Of a stretch of DNA of 64,000 bases, positions 18,916 through 28,870 are shown piece after piece (position 1 is the stretch's first letter; each line of letters opens with the position of its first letter). The stretch comes from Gambelia wislizenii (taxonomy: Eukaryota; Chordata; Lepidosauria; Squamata; Crotaphytidae). The stretch lies in contig JAUMIR010000005.1 of assembly GCA_030847615.1 (NCBI GenBank), positions 112,807,116-112,871,115 of the forward strand, in the 5' to 3' direction. The translations under genes were made by a program, and so were the position numbers. Under the pieces are notes generated by a model. It worked only from the letters and a program-made list of their open reading frames with translations, had not been told where the DNA came from and did no database searches.

Positions 18916-20201
18916 AGTCTTGTTTTCCACTGGTCGTAAGTGTGGAGCAGATCAGTTTCTGTCAGCTGTTTCAACACACCTGCTGTTTTTGTTCTTTGCA
19001 CACCAGTTGAGTCAAAACGTGTTCCTTTAAGCACCAATTTCACTTTAGGGAAAAGAAAAAAGTCTCATGGTGCCATATCTGCTGAACATGGAGGATGTTC
19101 AAGTGTAGTAATGCATTTATTGGCTAAAAATTGCTTCACAGAAAGTGCTCTGTGAGAAGCCACATTGTCTTGATGAAGAATGAAATCATTTGTCCACAGT
19201 TCTGGCCTCCTCCCACCCCCGACTCTTTCAGCTTTGTCAAAACTTCCTTATAATAATCCTGGATCACTGTTCTTCCTTTTGGAACCCAATCGGCCAAAAT
19301 TACACCCTTGGTGTTAAAACAAAAGAAAAAAAAAACCTATCAGCATGGCTTTGAATGTGGACTTGCTTTGACATGCGTTTTTCATTCTTGGTGATGATAA
19401 TGTTTTCCAGTGTATTGATTGTCATTTTGTCTCAGGATCATACTGGAAGATCCAGGTTTCATCACAAGGGATGATTTTTTGAAAAAGGTTTGAGTCCACC
19501 TAAAATTGCTGCAGAATGTCAGTGCAAATTTCCTTGCAGCACTCTTTTTGCTCTGGTGTGAGAACCCTAGAGACCATCTTGGTACAAATGTTTCCCATGT
19601 TGACATCCTCATGCACAATTTTCCAAGTAGTATCTTTTTCACTGTTCACAGCTTCAGCTATCATTCAGTCACTGAGTCAACAGTCTCCTCGAACAATCTG
19701 GCTGGTTTTTTCAACAATTTCTTCCGTTCTTGAAGTGGAAGGTCATCCAGGGCATTCATCATCTTCCACATTCTCACGTCCTTTTCTGAATCTTTTGTGC
19801 CACTCAAACACACACACACAAGACATGCAATCTTCCCTGTAGGCCTCAGTAAGCATTTTAAAAGATTATGTTGGTGTTATGTTCAATTTTACTAAAAAAT
19901 TCAAATTGACATATTGCTTGACTTTTAAACTTAGCATTTTTCCAGCACACAACAGACAACACAGCTGCTTTAAATGACAATTAACAATTAACTGAATGGC
20001 CAAGAGTGTTGATGTTTGTCATGCAGGTTCAGACTTGTTTGAGGTCACCACTCAAGCATTCAGAATCAGTTCTCTCTGATTTATCTGAAAGGTAGAAACA
20101 CAGTCTCATTATTTAATAGACAGACCTTGTATTTTGTAGGACCTTTCCTGTTTTTGCTGTTGTTGTTTAGCAACACAGACATAGGTGTAATAAAGAAAGT
20201 A

Positions 20202-20410
20202 AGTGGGCTCTTCCCATCTGTAGAGGGTTCGGTTCTGCCCCTCCATGGATAGGGAAAAATGTGGTCTCTCAAGCCACATATTAATAATTGGTGTGCCCCC
20301 ATGCATGCGCCACCATGGAATAATATGGAGCATGGTGATCTGTTGATGTACTAATCTGCAGATGGCTAGCCAACAGGTTGTCACATAAAACGGATATTGT
20401 GGGCCCACTG
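20202..20410. mobile_element. Small Tigger-like MITE
   Basis: The left end AGTGGGCTCTTCCCATCTG and the right end (reverse complement) CAGTGGGCCCACAATATCCG are inverted. TA lies on both sides (20200-20201 and 20411-20412). It is 209 bp with no coding capacity. It has the same style as the 221 bp element at 35102-35322. Confidence 0.65.
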
Positions 20411-20412
20411 TA

Positions 20413-21169
20413 CTGGGTTTTTCAGAGGCAGCTCATGTTCCAGGAAAAGAAAGCAGCCTTTAATTATCTTGGAGGCACAGGCCTGGCCAGGGTATTTTAC
20501 TGGTTGAGGCAAAGAAGATCATGGCACCACACTGCTCTAGTTGCACATAAAGGAACCAGCTCAGTGCCTGCTCATTGTCGTCCAGCATGTGCTGCTTTAG
20601 GCAACTAGCTAGCTCTGCCTAATGGCAGGGCCTAATGCTAGAGCCCACTATGTACGTGACCCATCATTTACTGAAAATGGTGGAAAGTATCCTTTCTCCT
20701 CTTTCTCTTAAGGAATTTTGGAAGCAATATTTGACCTATATCCTGTTAAGACTTCACCAAATTCAATTTCGAAGCAAGCCAGCCACTGGAAAGAAAGACC
20801 AGAGATTGTCACATACATTAACCAGGAAAGAAATGGGAGCTCAATTGCCTCACCAACCAGTAGCGTCTAGGAAAACTATCCTCCCACTTAAAAGCTATCC
20901 TGTAAGTTGCCTAGAATTCTGCTTGTCCAGAACCAATTATGACATTTGCATTTGTCTCATGATCGTTTGTGGCAGGTCACTTCTGTGGGGATGGTTGGAT
21001 ATGTGTGATAATACTACAATGGGGAACATGAGGGGAATGTTTCTGATATATCTACTTTTAAAATACTCAATGTATTGCTCTTTCATAATTGATAAAACAA
21101 TAAGACTTTCCAAAAAATAAATGATGGGTCAGAGTAATTTTTAAAACTAGCTTTAGACCTGGTGTAGCA
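20413..21169. other. No recognised feature
   Basis: This contains an open frame of about 160 codons (20635-21120) with no recognisable motif, low-complexity composition and no splice or promoter context. I treat it as chance. Confidence 0.45.
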
Positions 21170-21430
21170 TACACCATTCCCCCTGTCGCCCTCCCCAAGC
21201 CTCCATGCTTGCACACACACACACACACACACACACACTGTTCCCCCACCCTGTTGCTGCCCTCCCCCCCACGCAGCACCTGACCCCCACCATGGCCCTC
21301 GCATCCCCTGATACCCTCCCCACCCCCGCCACCTCCCCGATGTGGCACCTGGCCCCACCCCCCACTGCGGCCCTCACTAACCCCTGTCACCCTCCCCAAG
21401 CCCCACACACATGCCATGCCACACACCCCT
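21170..21430. repeat. C-rich strand-asymmetric tract with (AC)n
   Basis: The plus strand is dominated by C (runs such as CCCTCCCCCCCAC and CCCCACCCCC), with a 26 bp (AC)n run at 21212-21238. Purine/pyrimidine asymmetry like this can support G-quadruplexes on the minus strand. No element ends were found. Confidence 0.6.
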
Positions 21431-22079
21431 GCTACTCTTTGCCGGCAGCCATGTTTACACTGGACATAAAAGTCCACATGTTCCTGCCCACAGCATGCTG
21501 ATTGGCTGCCCAACCAAGCTGTGATTGATTGGTCAGTTTCCTAAGCATCCAGTCAGCACACTGGAAATGGCAACAAACCCTAGAGAATTATACATATAGA
21601 TAGATGTAGAAAAAAAAAGAGTCATCTGCCTACCACTTCCCATTCCATATTGCTTTCAACCTGTCCTCCCCCAAACTATAATTACATTTGCTTATTCCAT
21701 TAGTTTTTGAGCAATGGTGTCAGTAATTTAGGATCACATCCTTATTCACCCAATAACTCACTCTCATTTAAATGAATACACAGCACAGTTATATTAAAGC
21801 ACTTACATTATTTTTTATTCACTCCAGTGATCCATTTTTATTGTTATTTTGCTAATCTGTCCCCTATTTGTTCTTAAGAAGTCTTGATATACTGCTGTCA
21901 GTTGCACCAGGATTACTTGAAAGTAAATGACATGTGGATCATAGTTTATGTTGTTCATGTTATGTGTGTGTGGAAGAAATCACTACTCAGTAGCTATTTA
22001 AAACTGTGTAAAGAAATCACTCATTTTTAAAATAGATTTAATTGATTCACATATCCCAAACCGAACAATGGAAATGAAT

Positions 22080-22082
<3 letters not shown>

Positions 22083-22154
<72 letters not shown>
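22083..22154. repeat. (AT)n microsatellite
   Basis: A (TA)n run interrupted once by TGTGTATAA near 22112. The two halves could fold on themselves. Confidence 0.9.
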
Positions 22155-22158
<4 letters not shown>

Positions 22159-22483
22159 CCAATGCATTTCCAGGCTCCCAATGTAATTAGGGTGGGGGGA
22201 GAAGCATTCATTAACATGCAGCATTTCCAGAAATTACCAGAAACATGCTTTACTTAATGGGATATGCATCTATTAGCATGCCCACTAATGACTCCTACCT
22301 CCCTGCAGCTGTCACCCCTGCTTTAGTGGTATCTATTGAGTGCATTCAGCTTATTTTAGTTCTGGTGAACTTTAGGATGAAAACCTTTCACACCCCTACC
22401 TGTTAGAGTCAGTAAGCAAGGGAATGTTGTAGCACCTTTGAGACTAAGAGGAAGAAATTGAACCATAATCTTTTGTAGACTTG

Positions 22484-23002
22484 GGGCTTGTCCACATGGG
22501 CTAAATGCCCCATCTTTCCCCCATCTCAGAGCCGTGCAATCCATATGATGCAGGGCATTTTCCCCATTCTGCCCTGGGTAGTCCAAGTGACCCACAGGGC
22601 AGATATAGGGCTGAGACAAGGGGAAGGCGGGGTAGAGCCCAATAAGCTGTTTTGAAATAATATCCAGTTTACTCCACTTCTGCCAGCGAAAACTGGATCA
22701 GGCCATGCATGTCCACAGGATCATGCCCAGGACACCAGCCCTTGCTGCCACCACTGTCTTAGCTCTCACAGAAGTCAGGCAGGAGTCCTGAAGAGTGTGA
22801 CCAAGGCTAGTCACATGCATGGGGCCTTCAGTCTCATGTTGCGGCCCCCCTTCCTGCCTTCCAAGTCAGCAGAGTAAATGGTGGTGGCGGTGGCTGCAGG
22901 GATGGGCCGGCATTCCTGTTTGGATTCCAGCCCATTTCATTGAGGAAATGAGGGAAGAACAGGTCAGCTCCACAGCCAGGATATGCTCATGTAGATGAAC
23001 CC
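22484..23002. mobile_element. Harbinger-like ~520 bp element, TTG target duplication
   Basis: The left end GGGCTTGTCCACATGG and the right end (reverse complement) GGGTTCATCTACATG are inverted. TTG is duplicated at 22481-22483 and 23003-23005. The interior (CAGGGCATTTTCCCC, CTGCCCTGGGTAGTCC, GGGGAAGGCGGGGTAGAGCCC) matches 37114-37654 in order. Flanks on both sides read as one older repeat ('gtagcacctttgagactaag...tcagatgcatg') that this element split. No coding capacity. Confidence 0.75.
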
Positions 23003-23234
23003 TTGGTGTACTTCCTCAGATGCATGAAGACTCCACAGTTTTTGCTATCTGTAGGGAGTTCCAAAACCAATCGCTCACAGGTAAGGTGGACCCACTGTAG
23101 TTATGTCTAAGTTGGGGGACTCATTTTGAGGGAATTTGGAGGGCAATTAATTTTTTTTATTTTAAAGTTACTTTTTAAAAGAAAATACATTGAGAATACA
23201 GTAATAGAAGAGTAACACACTGGTTACACACTAT

Positions 23235-24310
23235 TAATGTCTGACTAGGAAGACACACTAATTACAGTGAAACTCATTTCAGTGCAAGTATACTTTAAAG
23301 AGATTTTCAGACTGCGTTTTACCGTGGCTCATGCGGGAGGAGCTTCTGGGAGAGGGACGGCGGTCTTGCGCGGCAGAGGGTCATTTTCGGACGCCGCTGT
23401 CCCTCTCCCGAAACCATCCGTGTCACTTCCGTGAAGCTTCGGAAGCCTCAGTGCCATATTTTAATCACGGGCAACCTCCGTGATTAAAATATGGCTCTGC
23501 GGCTTCCGAAGCTTCACGGAAGTGACACGGATGGTTTCGGGAGAGGGACGGCGGCGTCCAAAAATTACCCTCTGCCGCGCAAGACCGCCATCCCTCTCCC
23601 GGAAGCTCCTCCTGCATGAGCCACGGTAAAACACGGTCTGAAAATCTCCTAAATTTCAGTCTGGTCTATTATCCTGTGATTTATAATAGCATTAATGTTA
23701 GGGACATTGTTTACAAACCACTCTGTAAATATTAAGTGATGAACATGACAAATCTTGCTGCTTGTTAAGTGCATATAGGAGTAGTCTTATTCTTAAACCA
23801 ACAAGTATTATGATACTTCCTCCTCCCTCCCAAAAAAGTAGTGACAAACATTAATGTGTTACTTTTTTAGAATAATTAAAAAAAGACCAGGTTCTTCTGA
23901 CAGAACCATTTCTGAGTTTTAGTAGTGGTATGATTTTTAATGGATGCTGGAGGCATGTTTACAAATTTCCCACTGTCTGGATATATTATATGTTTGTGTT
24001 TTGACTCTCCCTTCCTGGGCTGAGCAGGTAGATGGCATGACAACCATTCCAATAGTCCAGCAGTGATTTTCTCTGCCACCTCAACCAGGATAATTACTTA
24101 AAGACTTTCTGAATAAGGCTACTGCTATATGCACTTAACAAGCAGCAAGACTTGTTATGTTCGTCACTTAATATTTACAGAGTGGTTTGTAAACAATGTC
24201 CCTAACATTAATGCCATTATAAATCACAGGATACTAGATCAGGCTGAAATTTAAAGTATACTTGCACTGAAATGAGTTTCACTGTAATTAGTGTGTCTTC
24301 CTAGTCCATA
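23235..24310. mobile_element. DNA-transposon-like element with ~200 bp inverted arms
   Basis: The left arm (about 23235-23790, discounting an insertion) and the right arm (about 24115-24310) are inverted copies. GACTAGGAAGACACACTAAT pairs with ATTAGTGTGTCTTCCTAGTC, and GACATTGTTTACAAACCACT pairs with AGTGGTTTGTAAACAATGTC. The loop of about 325 bp has no transposase motif. Class is unknown; long terminal inverted repeats and a short loop suggest a non-autonomous DNA element. Confidence 0.75.
23299..23649. mobile_element. GC-rich foldback element nested in the left arm, TAA duplication
   Basis: A near-perfect palindrome of about 170 bp per arm. AGAGATTTTCAGAC at the left mirrors GTCTGAAAATCTCC at the right, and GAAACCATCCGTGTCACTTC mirrors GAAGTGACACGGATGGTTTC. 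TAA flanks each side (23296-23298 and 23650-23652). The uninterrupted right arm of the host element reads TACTTTAAATTTCAG in the same orientation, with a single TAA, so the empty site is preserved. GC content is far above its surroundings. Confidence 0.85.
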
Positions 24311-24683
24311 TGTAACATCTCACCACACATTTAATTTGCCATGTAATCCAGAAAATTAATGCATGAATTAGCTAGCACAAACATTTAGGAAGTCACTCTA
24401 CTTTATACAAGTGTCACAACTGAATGTGGTCCAAAGCTGCATTTAATTCCTTTATCTTTTTCGGGATTGTGTAAACTTCATGGGTACTGTGTTTAGCAAA
24501 ATAAACATCTGCAAGTATCAATATAATCATTGACTGTTGAAGTTTCTTTTGGGATGGTAGGGGGAAAAATGAATAGCCAAATTTTCCTCAGTAATGAAAA
24601 TGCCCAAGCCTGTCAATGTCTGGTTGTTTCTGTAAGTGTTTTGCCCATTAAAATAGATGGATATCAAACTGGACATTCTTTCA

Positions 24684-24688
<5 letters not shown>

Positions 24689-24732
<44 letters not shown>
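24689..24732. repeat. (CT)n microsatellite at a LINE 3' terminus
   Basis: A run of about 21 CT dinucleotides ending exactly where the RTE-like LINE 3' end (CTGGCTTTTCTTTGC) begins. The other copy has a short ACTCTCTGG at the same position (6766-6774). Confidence 0.9.
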
Positions 24733-24734
<2 letters not shown>

Positions 24735-25096
24735 CTTTTCTTTGCAAACGAAGATTCAGGAAGGACTCATCCTGCACTTTCTGCAAGCGCACTGATGACT
24801 AAAAAGGCCAATCCAAGATAAACAAGTCTGGTTGCAGAAAGCACAGCAGGTCTCCTTTGGTGATGTTTCTGGGTTGTGATTCTTTCTGCGATGTTGTTTC
24901 TCTTCAAGACTTGTTCTCAAATAAGGCTGCAGCATTGTAGATAGTGTGTCTCCATGCCTCCTGATGTGAGGCCATGGTGGACTATTGTTGGTGATCAATT
25001 TGGCCAAGCCTGAGATGTTGCTTCAGGGAGTCCTTGTATCACTTTTTTGGAGCACCCCTCTTATGCTGACCCATGGCAAGTTCACCATAGAGTATA
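24733..25096 (-). mobile_element. RTE-like LINE, 5'-truncated 3' end
   Basis: It is about 90 per cent identical by eye to 6774-7148 and in the same orientation, with 10-20 bp deletions. It encodes on the minus strand the terminal region with the C2HC finger (CLSWIGLFSHQ). It is truncated at GTTCACCATAGAGTA, the position equivalent to 7149 in the longer copy. Very short 5'-truncated copies are usual for LINEs. Confidence 0.8.
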
Positions 25097-25185
25097 CAGG
25101 GCATCTTATATACGATAAATGAGTTCTGTGCATGTTTGTGTGTGTCATACACACAGTTTTCACAAAATATATTTTGTTGTTGCTG

Positions 25186-25437
25186 TCAATTGCTGTCAAG
25201 TTGGCTTTGATTTATGGGGACCCCATGAATGAGAGAGCTCCAGGTCACCCTATCATCAGCAGCCTTGTTCAGGTCTTGCAGACTCAGGGCCATGGCTTCC
25301 TCGACTGAGTCTATCCATCTGGAATGTGGTCTTTCTCTTTTCCTACTGCTTTCTACTTTACCAAGCATTATTGACTTTTCTAGTGAGTCATGTCTTCTCG
25401 TGATATGCCCAAAGTACAACAGTCTCAGTTTAACCAT
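25186..25437 (-). pseudogene. BovB C-terminal region
   Basis: The minus-strand frame shows RLLYFGHITRRHDSLEKSIM, then SRWIDSVEEAMALSLQDL and DRVTWSSLIHG, the conserved end of BovB ORF2. The 3' tail follows at about 25172. It lies immediately beyond the truncated RTE-like LINE, with about 75 bp of other sequence between. Confidence 0.8.
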
Positions 25438-25996
25438 CTTGGCTTCTAGGGAGAGTTCAGGCTTGATTTGCTCTAGGACCCATTGATTTGTCCACAGTAT
25501 CCATACAACTTTTCACCACCACCATATTTCAAAGAAGTTGATTTCCTTCCTTTCAGCTTTATTTACTGTCTAGTTTTCATGATCATACATAGAAACTGGA
25601 AAAACAATGGCATGGACAATCATGACTTTACTGTTCAGTGATATACTGTATCTTGACACTTCAAGATCTTGTCTAGTTCCTTCATAGCTGCTCTTCCAAG
25701 TCCTAGTCTTCTTCTGATTTCTTGACTTCAATCTCCATTCTGATTAATGACTGAACCAAAGTAGGGAAAATTTCTAACTATTTCAAAGTCTTCATCATCT
25801 GTGTAAATCATCTGTGGGCATTATTTTAGTTTTCTGAATGTTCAGTGGTAATCCTGCCTTTTCATTTTCTTTCTTGACTATCTTCAATAGTTGTTTCAAG
25901 TCTTTGCTATTTTCTGCCAGTAGTATGGTTTCATCTGCTCACCTTACACATTTTTGATTTTCCTTCCTCTAATTTTCATGCCTCCTTCCTTTGACT

Positions 25997-26434
25997 CTAA
26001 TCCTGCTTAAACAGGTAGAGTGATGAAATGCAGGCTTGACTGGCACCCCCTCCCATGACAATTGGAAACCATTCCATTTCTCTGCATTCTGTTCTGACCA
26101 TAACCTCTTGTCTTGAATATAGGTTGTACATAAGGACAATCAAATGTTGTGGCACACCCATTTCTTTAAGAGTGATCCATAGTTTTACATGATCTACACA
26201 ATGAAAGCCTTTGCTGTAATCTATAAAGTACAGACTGATTTTCTTCTGAAATTCTTTGGTGTGCCCCATTATCTGATATATGTTTGCAATATGATCTTTA
26301 GTACCTCTTCCTTTCTTAAACCCAGCTTGGACATCTGTCCTTTCTTGCTCCATATATGCTAAATGTCTTTGTTGTTGAATTTTGAGCATCATTTTATTGC
26401 ATGAGAAAATGCAATGGTCCTGTGGTAACTGCAA
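25997..26434 (-). pseudogene. BovB reverse transcriptase fragment
   Basis: It contains DVQAGFKKGRGTKDHIANIY, the motif A region LYFIDYSKGFHCVDHVKLW (the first Asp is kept but AFD has become GFH) and the motif B region ending in ACISSLYLF. Downstream on the minus strand near 25945-25925, the YADD box reads ADE with a frame shift beside it. The polymerase is therefore dead at more than one active-site position. Confidence 0.8.
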
Positions 26435-27647
26435 TTCCCGGTGTCCCTTTTCTTGGGGATGGAATATATACTGAGTGTTTCCAATCTGTGGACTATTATT
26501 TTGTTTTCCACATTTGTTGACAGATTTTAGTTAGAACTAAAGCAGATTCTGCTTCTGTAACTTGAAGCAGCTCTGTCAATGTGCCATCTATTCCTGGTTG
26601 TTTATTTCTCCCAAGTGCTCTGAGTGCAGTTTACACTTCACTTTCTAAAATTGGAGGTTCATCTCCAAATGGTTCTTCCTTGAATGAATCTGTTGTCCTT
26701 TCATCTCTTTTAAATAGTTCTTCAGTGCATTGTTTCCATCATCTTTTTATTTCTGCTTGGTCTGGCTGTAGAGCATCCCCACTCTTGGTTTAAATTTTCT
26801 TTTAATTTCCCAGATCTTGTGGAAGAGGTCTTTTGGCCTTTCTTTTTTGTTGTCAGCTTTTATTTCTGTGCATTGACTATTATGGTAGTTCTCCTTGTCC
26901 CTGAGAACAGGCTTCTGAAAAGTTTCATTCAGGGTTCTGACTCTATTTCTGTCACCTCTTCTTATGACTTTTAAATGTTTTAAATGTTTTTAAATATTTG
27001 TGTTTGCAGTTATTGCTGGTTCTTGTTCACTGGTCTTTGACCGTAATAAATATTTACTTACTACTTTCACCTCTTACTTTTGCTTCCTGTATGTCCTTAA
27101 CTGCTTGAAGAGTTTCATCTGTTCTCCACTGAGACTTCTCTTTCTTTTTGAGTGCAGATATTTTCTTTTTTCATTCCTCCCTAACAATGTCCCTGGCTTC
27201 AGTCCAGAGTACTTTTGGCTCCTGGTCAACTAGGCTTAATAATGCAAATCTATTTTTAAAAATAGTATCTTTAAAATCTACAGGGATACTCTTCAGGTTA
27301 TATTTTGGCACAATGGTTGGTTTAGTGTCCTTTTGTAGCTTTACTCTAATTTTTAATATTGGCAGTTCATAGTCTGCACCCCAATATTCTCCTGGTCTTG
27401 TTTTTGCAGAGAGGATGCAATTTCTCTACCTTCTGCTTCCAATTATGTAGCCTATTTGTTTCTTTTATATTTGCCATTAGGTGATGTCTATGTACACCAT
27501 CACCACTTTGGTTGCTTGAAGCATGTTTGTAATGAACAAACTGTTGGCCTCACAAAATTCAATCAATTGCTCTACTGCTTCATTTCTTGACCCTAGGCCA
27601 AATTTTCCTACAAGCTTTGATTCTGCTCTGTTTTCTACTTTTGCATT

Positions 27648-27920
27648 CTAATTACATACGATTAACAATAAGTTGTGTTTTGGTGTGTGATCTATTTCCT
27701 CCTGGATTTCAGCACAGAATCTTCCAATTTCTTCTTCTTCTGCCTCTGTAGTTAGAGCATAAACATAGATCATGGTTATATTGATGGGCTTTCCCTGAAG
27801 TCTTATTGATATGATTTCATCAGCGTTTGCATTATGTCCTTTGACTGCTTTTGCTACATCTCTCCTACTTATTAATGCCACCCCATTTCTTCTTAGATTT
27901 TCATGTCCTGAGTAAAACAC
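27648..27920 (-). pseudogene. BovB endonuclease fragment
   Basis: The minus-strand frame has YSGHENLRRNGVALIS, then IISIRLQGKPINITMIYVYA. These are the conserved blocks between the first Glu and the Asp-Asn motif of the BovB APE domain. It ends at HNLLLIVCN, where IIGDWN is expected, so the catalytic block is damaged. Confidence 0.8.
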
Positions 27921-28018
27921 TATTTAATTATCTGAATCAAAATGTCTCGTTCCATCCACTATAACTCACTCACCTCAAGTATTGCAAGGTTTATTCATTT
28001 CATTTCTTGTTTTACTAC

Positions 28019-28327
28019 GGATTTTTTCAAATGTGGGGGAAAAAACCCAAGGAGGTCAGGAGAAGAACAGGGCTGTCACGCTTACAGAGCCCCATTTCAG
28101 ATGATGCTGTCCTCCTCCCAACATTCCTCCATGCTGCGGGCACCACTTTTTATTGACAGAGGTTTTCCATCAATAAATGTGATGCCTGCAGCATGGGGGA
28201 AGATTGGGAGGAGGATGGGACAAGGATGGTGGAAGACAGGGCCATCTGAAATGGGGCTCTGTAAGTGCAACAGCCGCGTTCTTCTCCCGACCTCCTTGGG
28301 TTTTTCCACCCCCATTTGAAAAAGTCC
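28019..28327. mobile_element. Foldback MITE nested in BovB leader
   Basis: Arms of about 130 bp: GGATTTTTTCAAATGTGG at the left mirrors CCCCATTTGAAAAAGTCC at the right, and 'acccaaggaggtcaggagaagaac' and 'acagagccccatttcagatg' recur inverted. Flanking triplets are TAC and TAT. BovB-like leader text lies on both sides. The termini resemble those at 42385-42713 (ACTTTTTC). Confidence 0.75.
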
Positions 28328-28870
28328 TATGTCTAGCTTCCCTGATTCATGCTTCTCACATTCCATCTTCATATAATATGTCTTGTGCAGCTTTGGATTT
28401 TCCTTTCATTTCTGAGCATGACAATAGCTGAACGTCTTTTTGGCTTGAGTCCAGTTGTGTCATTAGCCACAGTGCTGCTGGTGATTATCCTCTGCTGTAC
28501 CCCAGTAGCTCATTGAGTGCCACCTAGGAATTTCGTCTTCTGGCACTATCTTTTGTTTCATTTTAGACTGTGTTATTATAGGTTTTTCATGTAAAAGACA
28601 TTCAAAAAATGTTCACCATGTCTGCTTCTGAGCAGTACTAACAAGCATAAGCTATGGTGCCACTGTCATTGTCTCTGAGAGATCCTTCACAAGTATCACC
28701 TCCCACTGGTGCTGCTGCCCAGTAGCTCTTTGGCACATTTAGTCTGGCTCCTCAGCAAAAGCTTGTCTGACATAGGAGACCCTACCAGCAGCACTGCTGC
28801 CATCAGCATAGCCTCTTGCCTCACAGGAGCACACAATCCCACCACAACTGAAAGGTAGTGCCACTGATGG

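Larger units (their letters stand above)
18164..19950 (-). pseudogene. mariner transposase remnant
   Basis: Minus-strand motifs in order: EAYREDCMSCVCVFEWHKRF and GRENVEDDECPG (N-terminal half, about 19850-19740), CDETWIFQYDPET (first catalytic Asp, about 19465), GVILADWVPKGRT (about 19310-19268), LHQDN (second Asp, about 19175), KLVLKGTRFDST and LLHTYDQWKT (C-terminal, about 19045-18920). The frame then enters CR1 sequence. The mariner C-terminal motif GEYIEGDK resumes at about 18205-18180 beyond the CR1. Several stops and frame shifts, plus the CR1, make it inactive. In an intact mariner this enzyme cuts and inserts at TA. Confidence 0.8.
16754..20129 (-). mobile_element. mariner-type DNA transposon split by two nested insertions
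   Basis: The left terminus CGAGGCCTGACTATTAAATA and the right terminus (reverse complement) CAAGGTCTGTCTATTAAATA are inverted repeats matching at 24 of 29 positions. TA flanks each side (16752-16753 and 20130-20131). Removing the Tigger-like element (16812-18161 plus its TA) and the CR1 (about 18224-18915) leaves about 1.33 kb, the usual mariner length. The transposase reads on the minus strand in broken frames. It is the oldest element of this nest. Confidence 0.85.
25172..28870 (-). mobile_element. BovB-type RTE LINE, near full length but decayed
   Basis: From 5' (28870) to 3' (25172): a leader region with 'gtctgacataggagaccctacc', an APE endonuclease piece (27920-27648), a long decayed middle, the RT (26434-25900) and the C-terminal region (25437-25186). 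Excluding the foldback at 28019-28327, about 3.4 kb remains, close to the length of complete BovB elements. Many frame shifts and stops. BovB is abundant in squamates and known for transfer between reptiles and ruminants. Confidence 0.8.

Noticed and set aside
18220..18920. Target site duplication around CR1
   Set aside because: GATTCT occurs on both sides, but it is also part of the CR1 terminal repeat, so it cannot be taken as a duplication.
20635..21120. Open frame of about 160 codons
   Set aside because: No recognisable domain, no second exon signals and average AT-rich composition; consistent with chance.
21205..21501. Thr/His-Pro-rich frame on the plus strand and Gly/Val-rich frames on the minus strand
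   Set aside because: Products of the (AC)n run and the C-rich tract.
22027..22224. Tyr/Ile repeat frame
   Set aside because: Translation of the (AT)n microsatellite.
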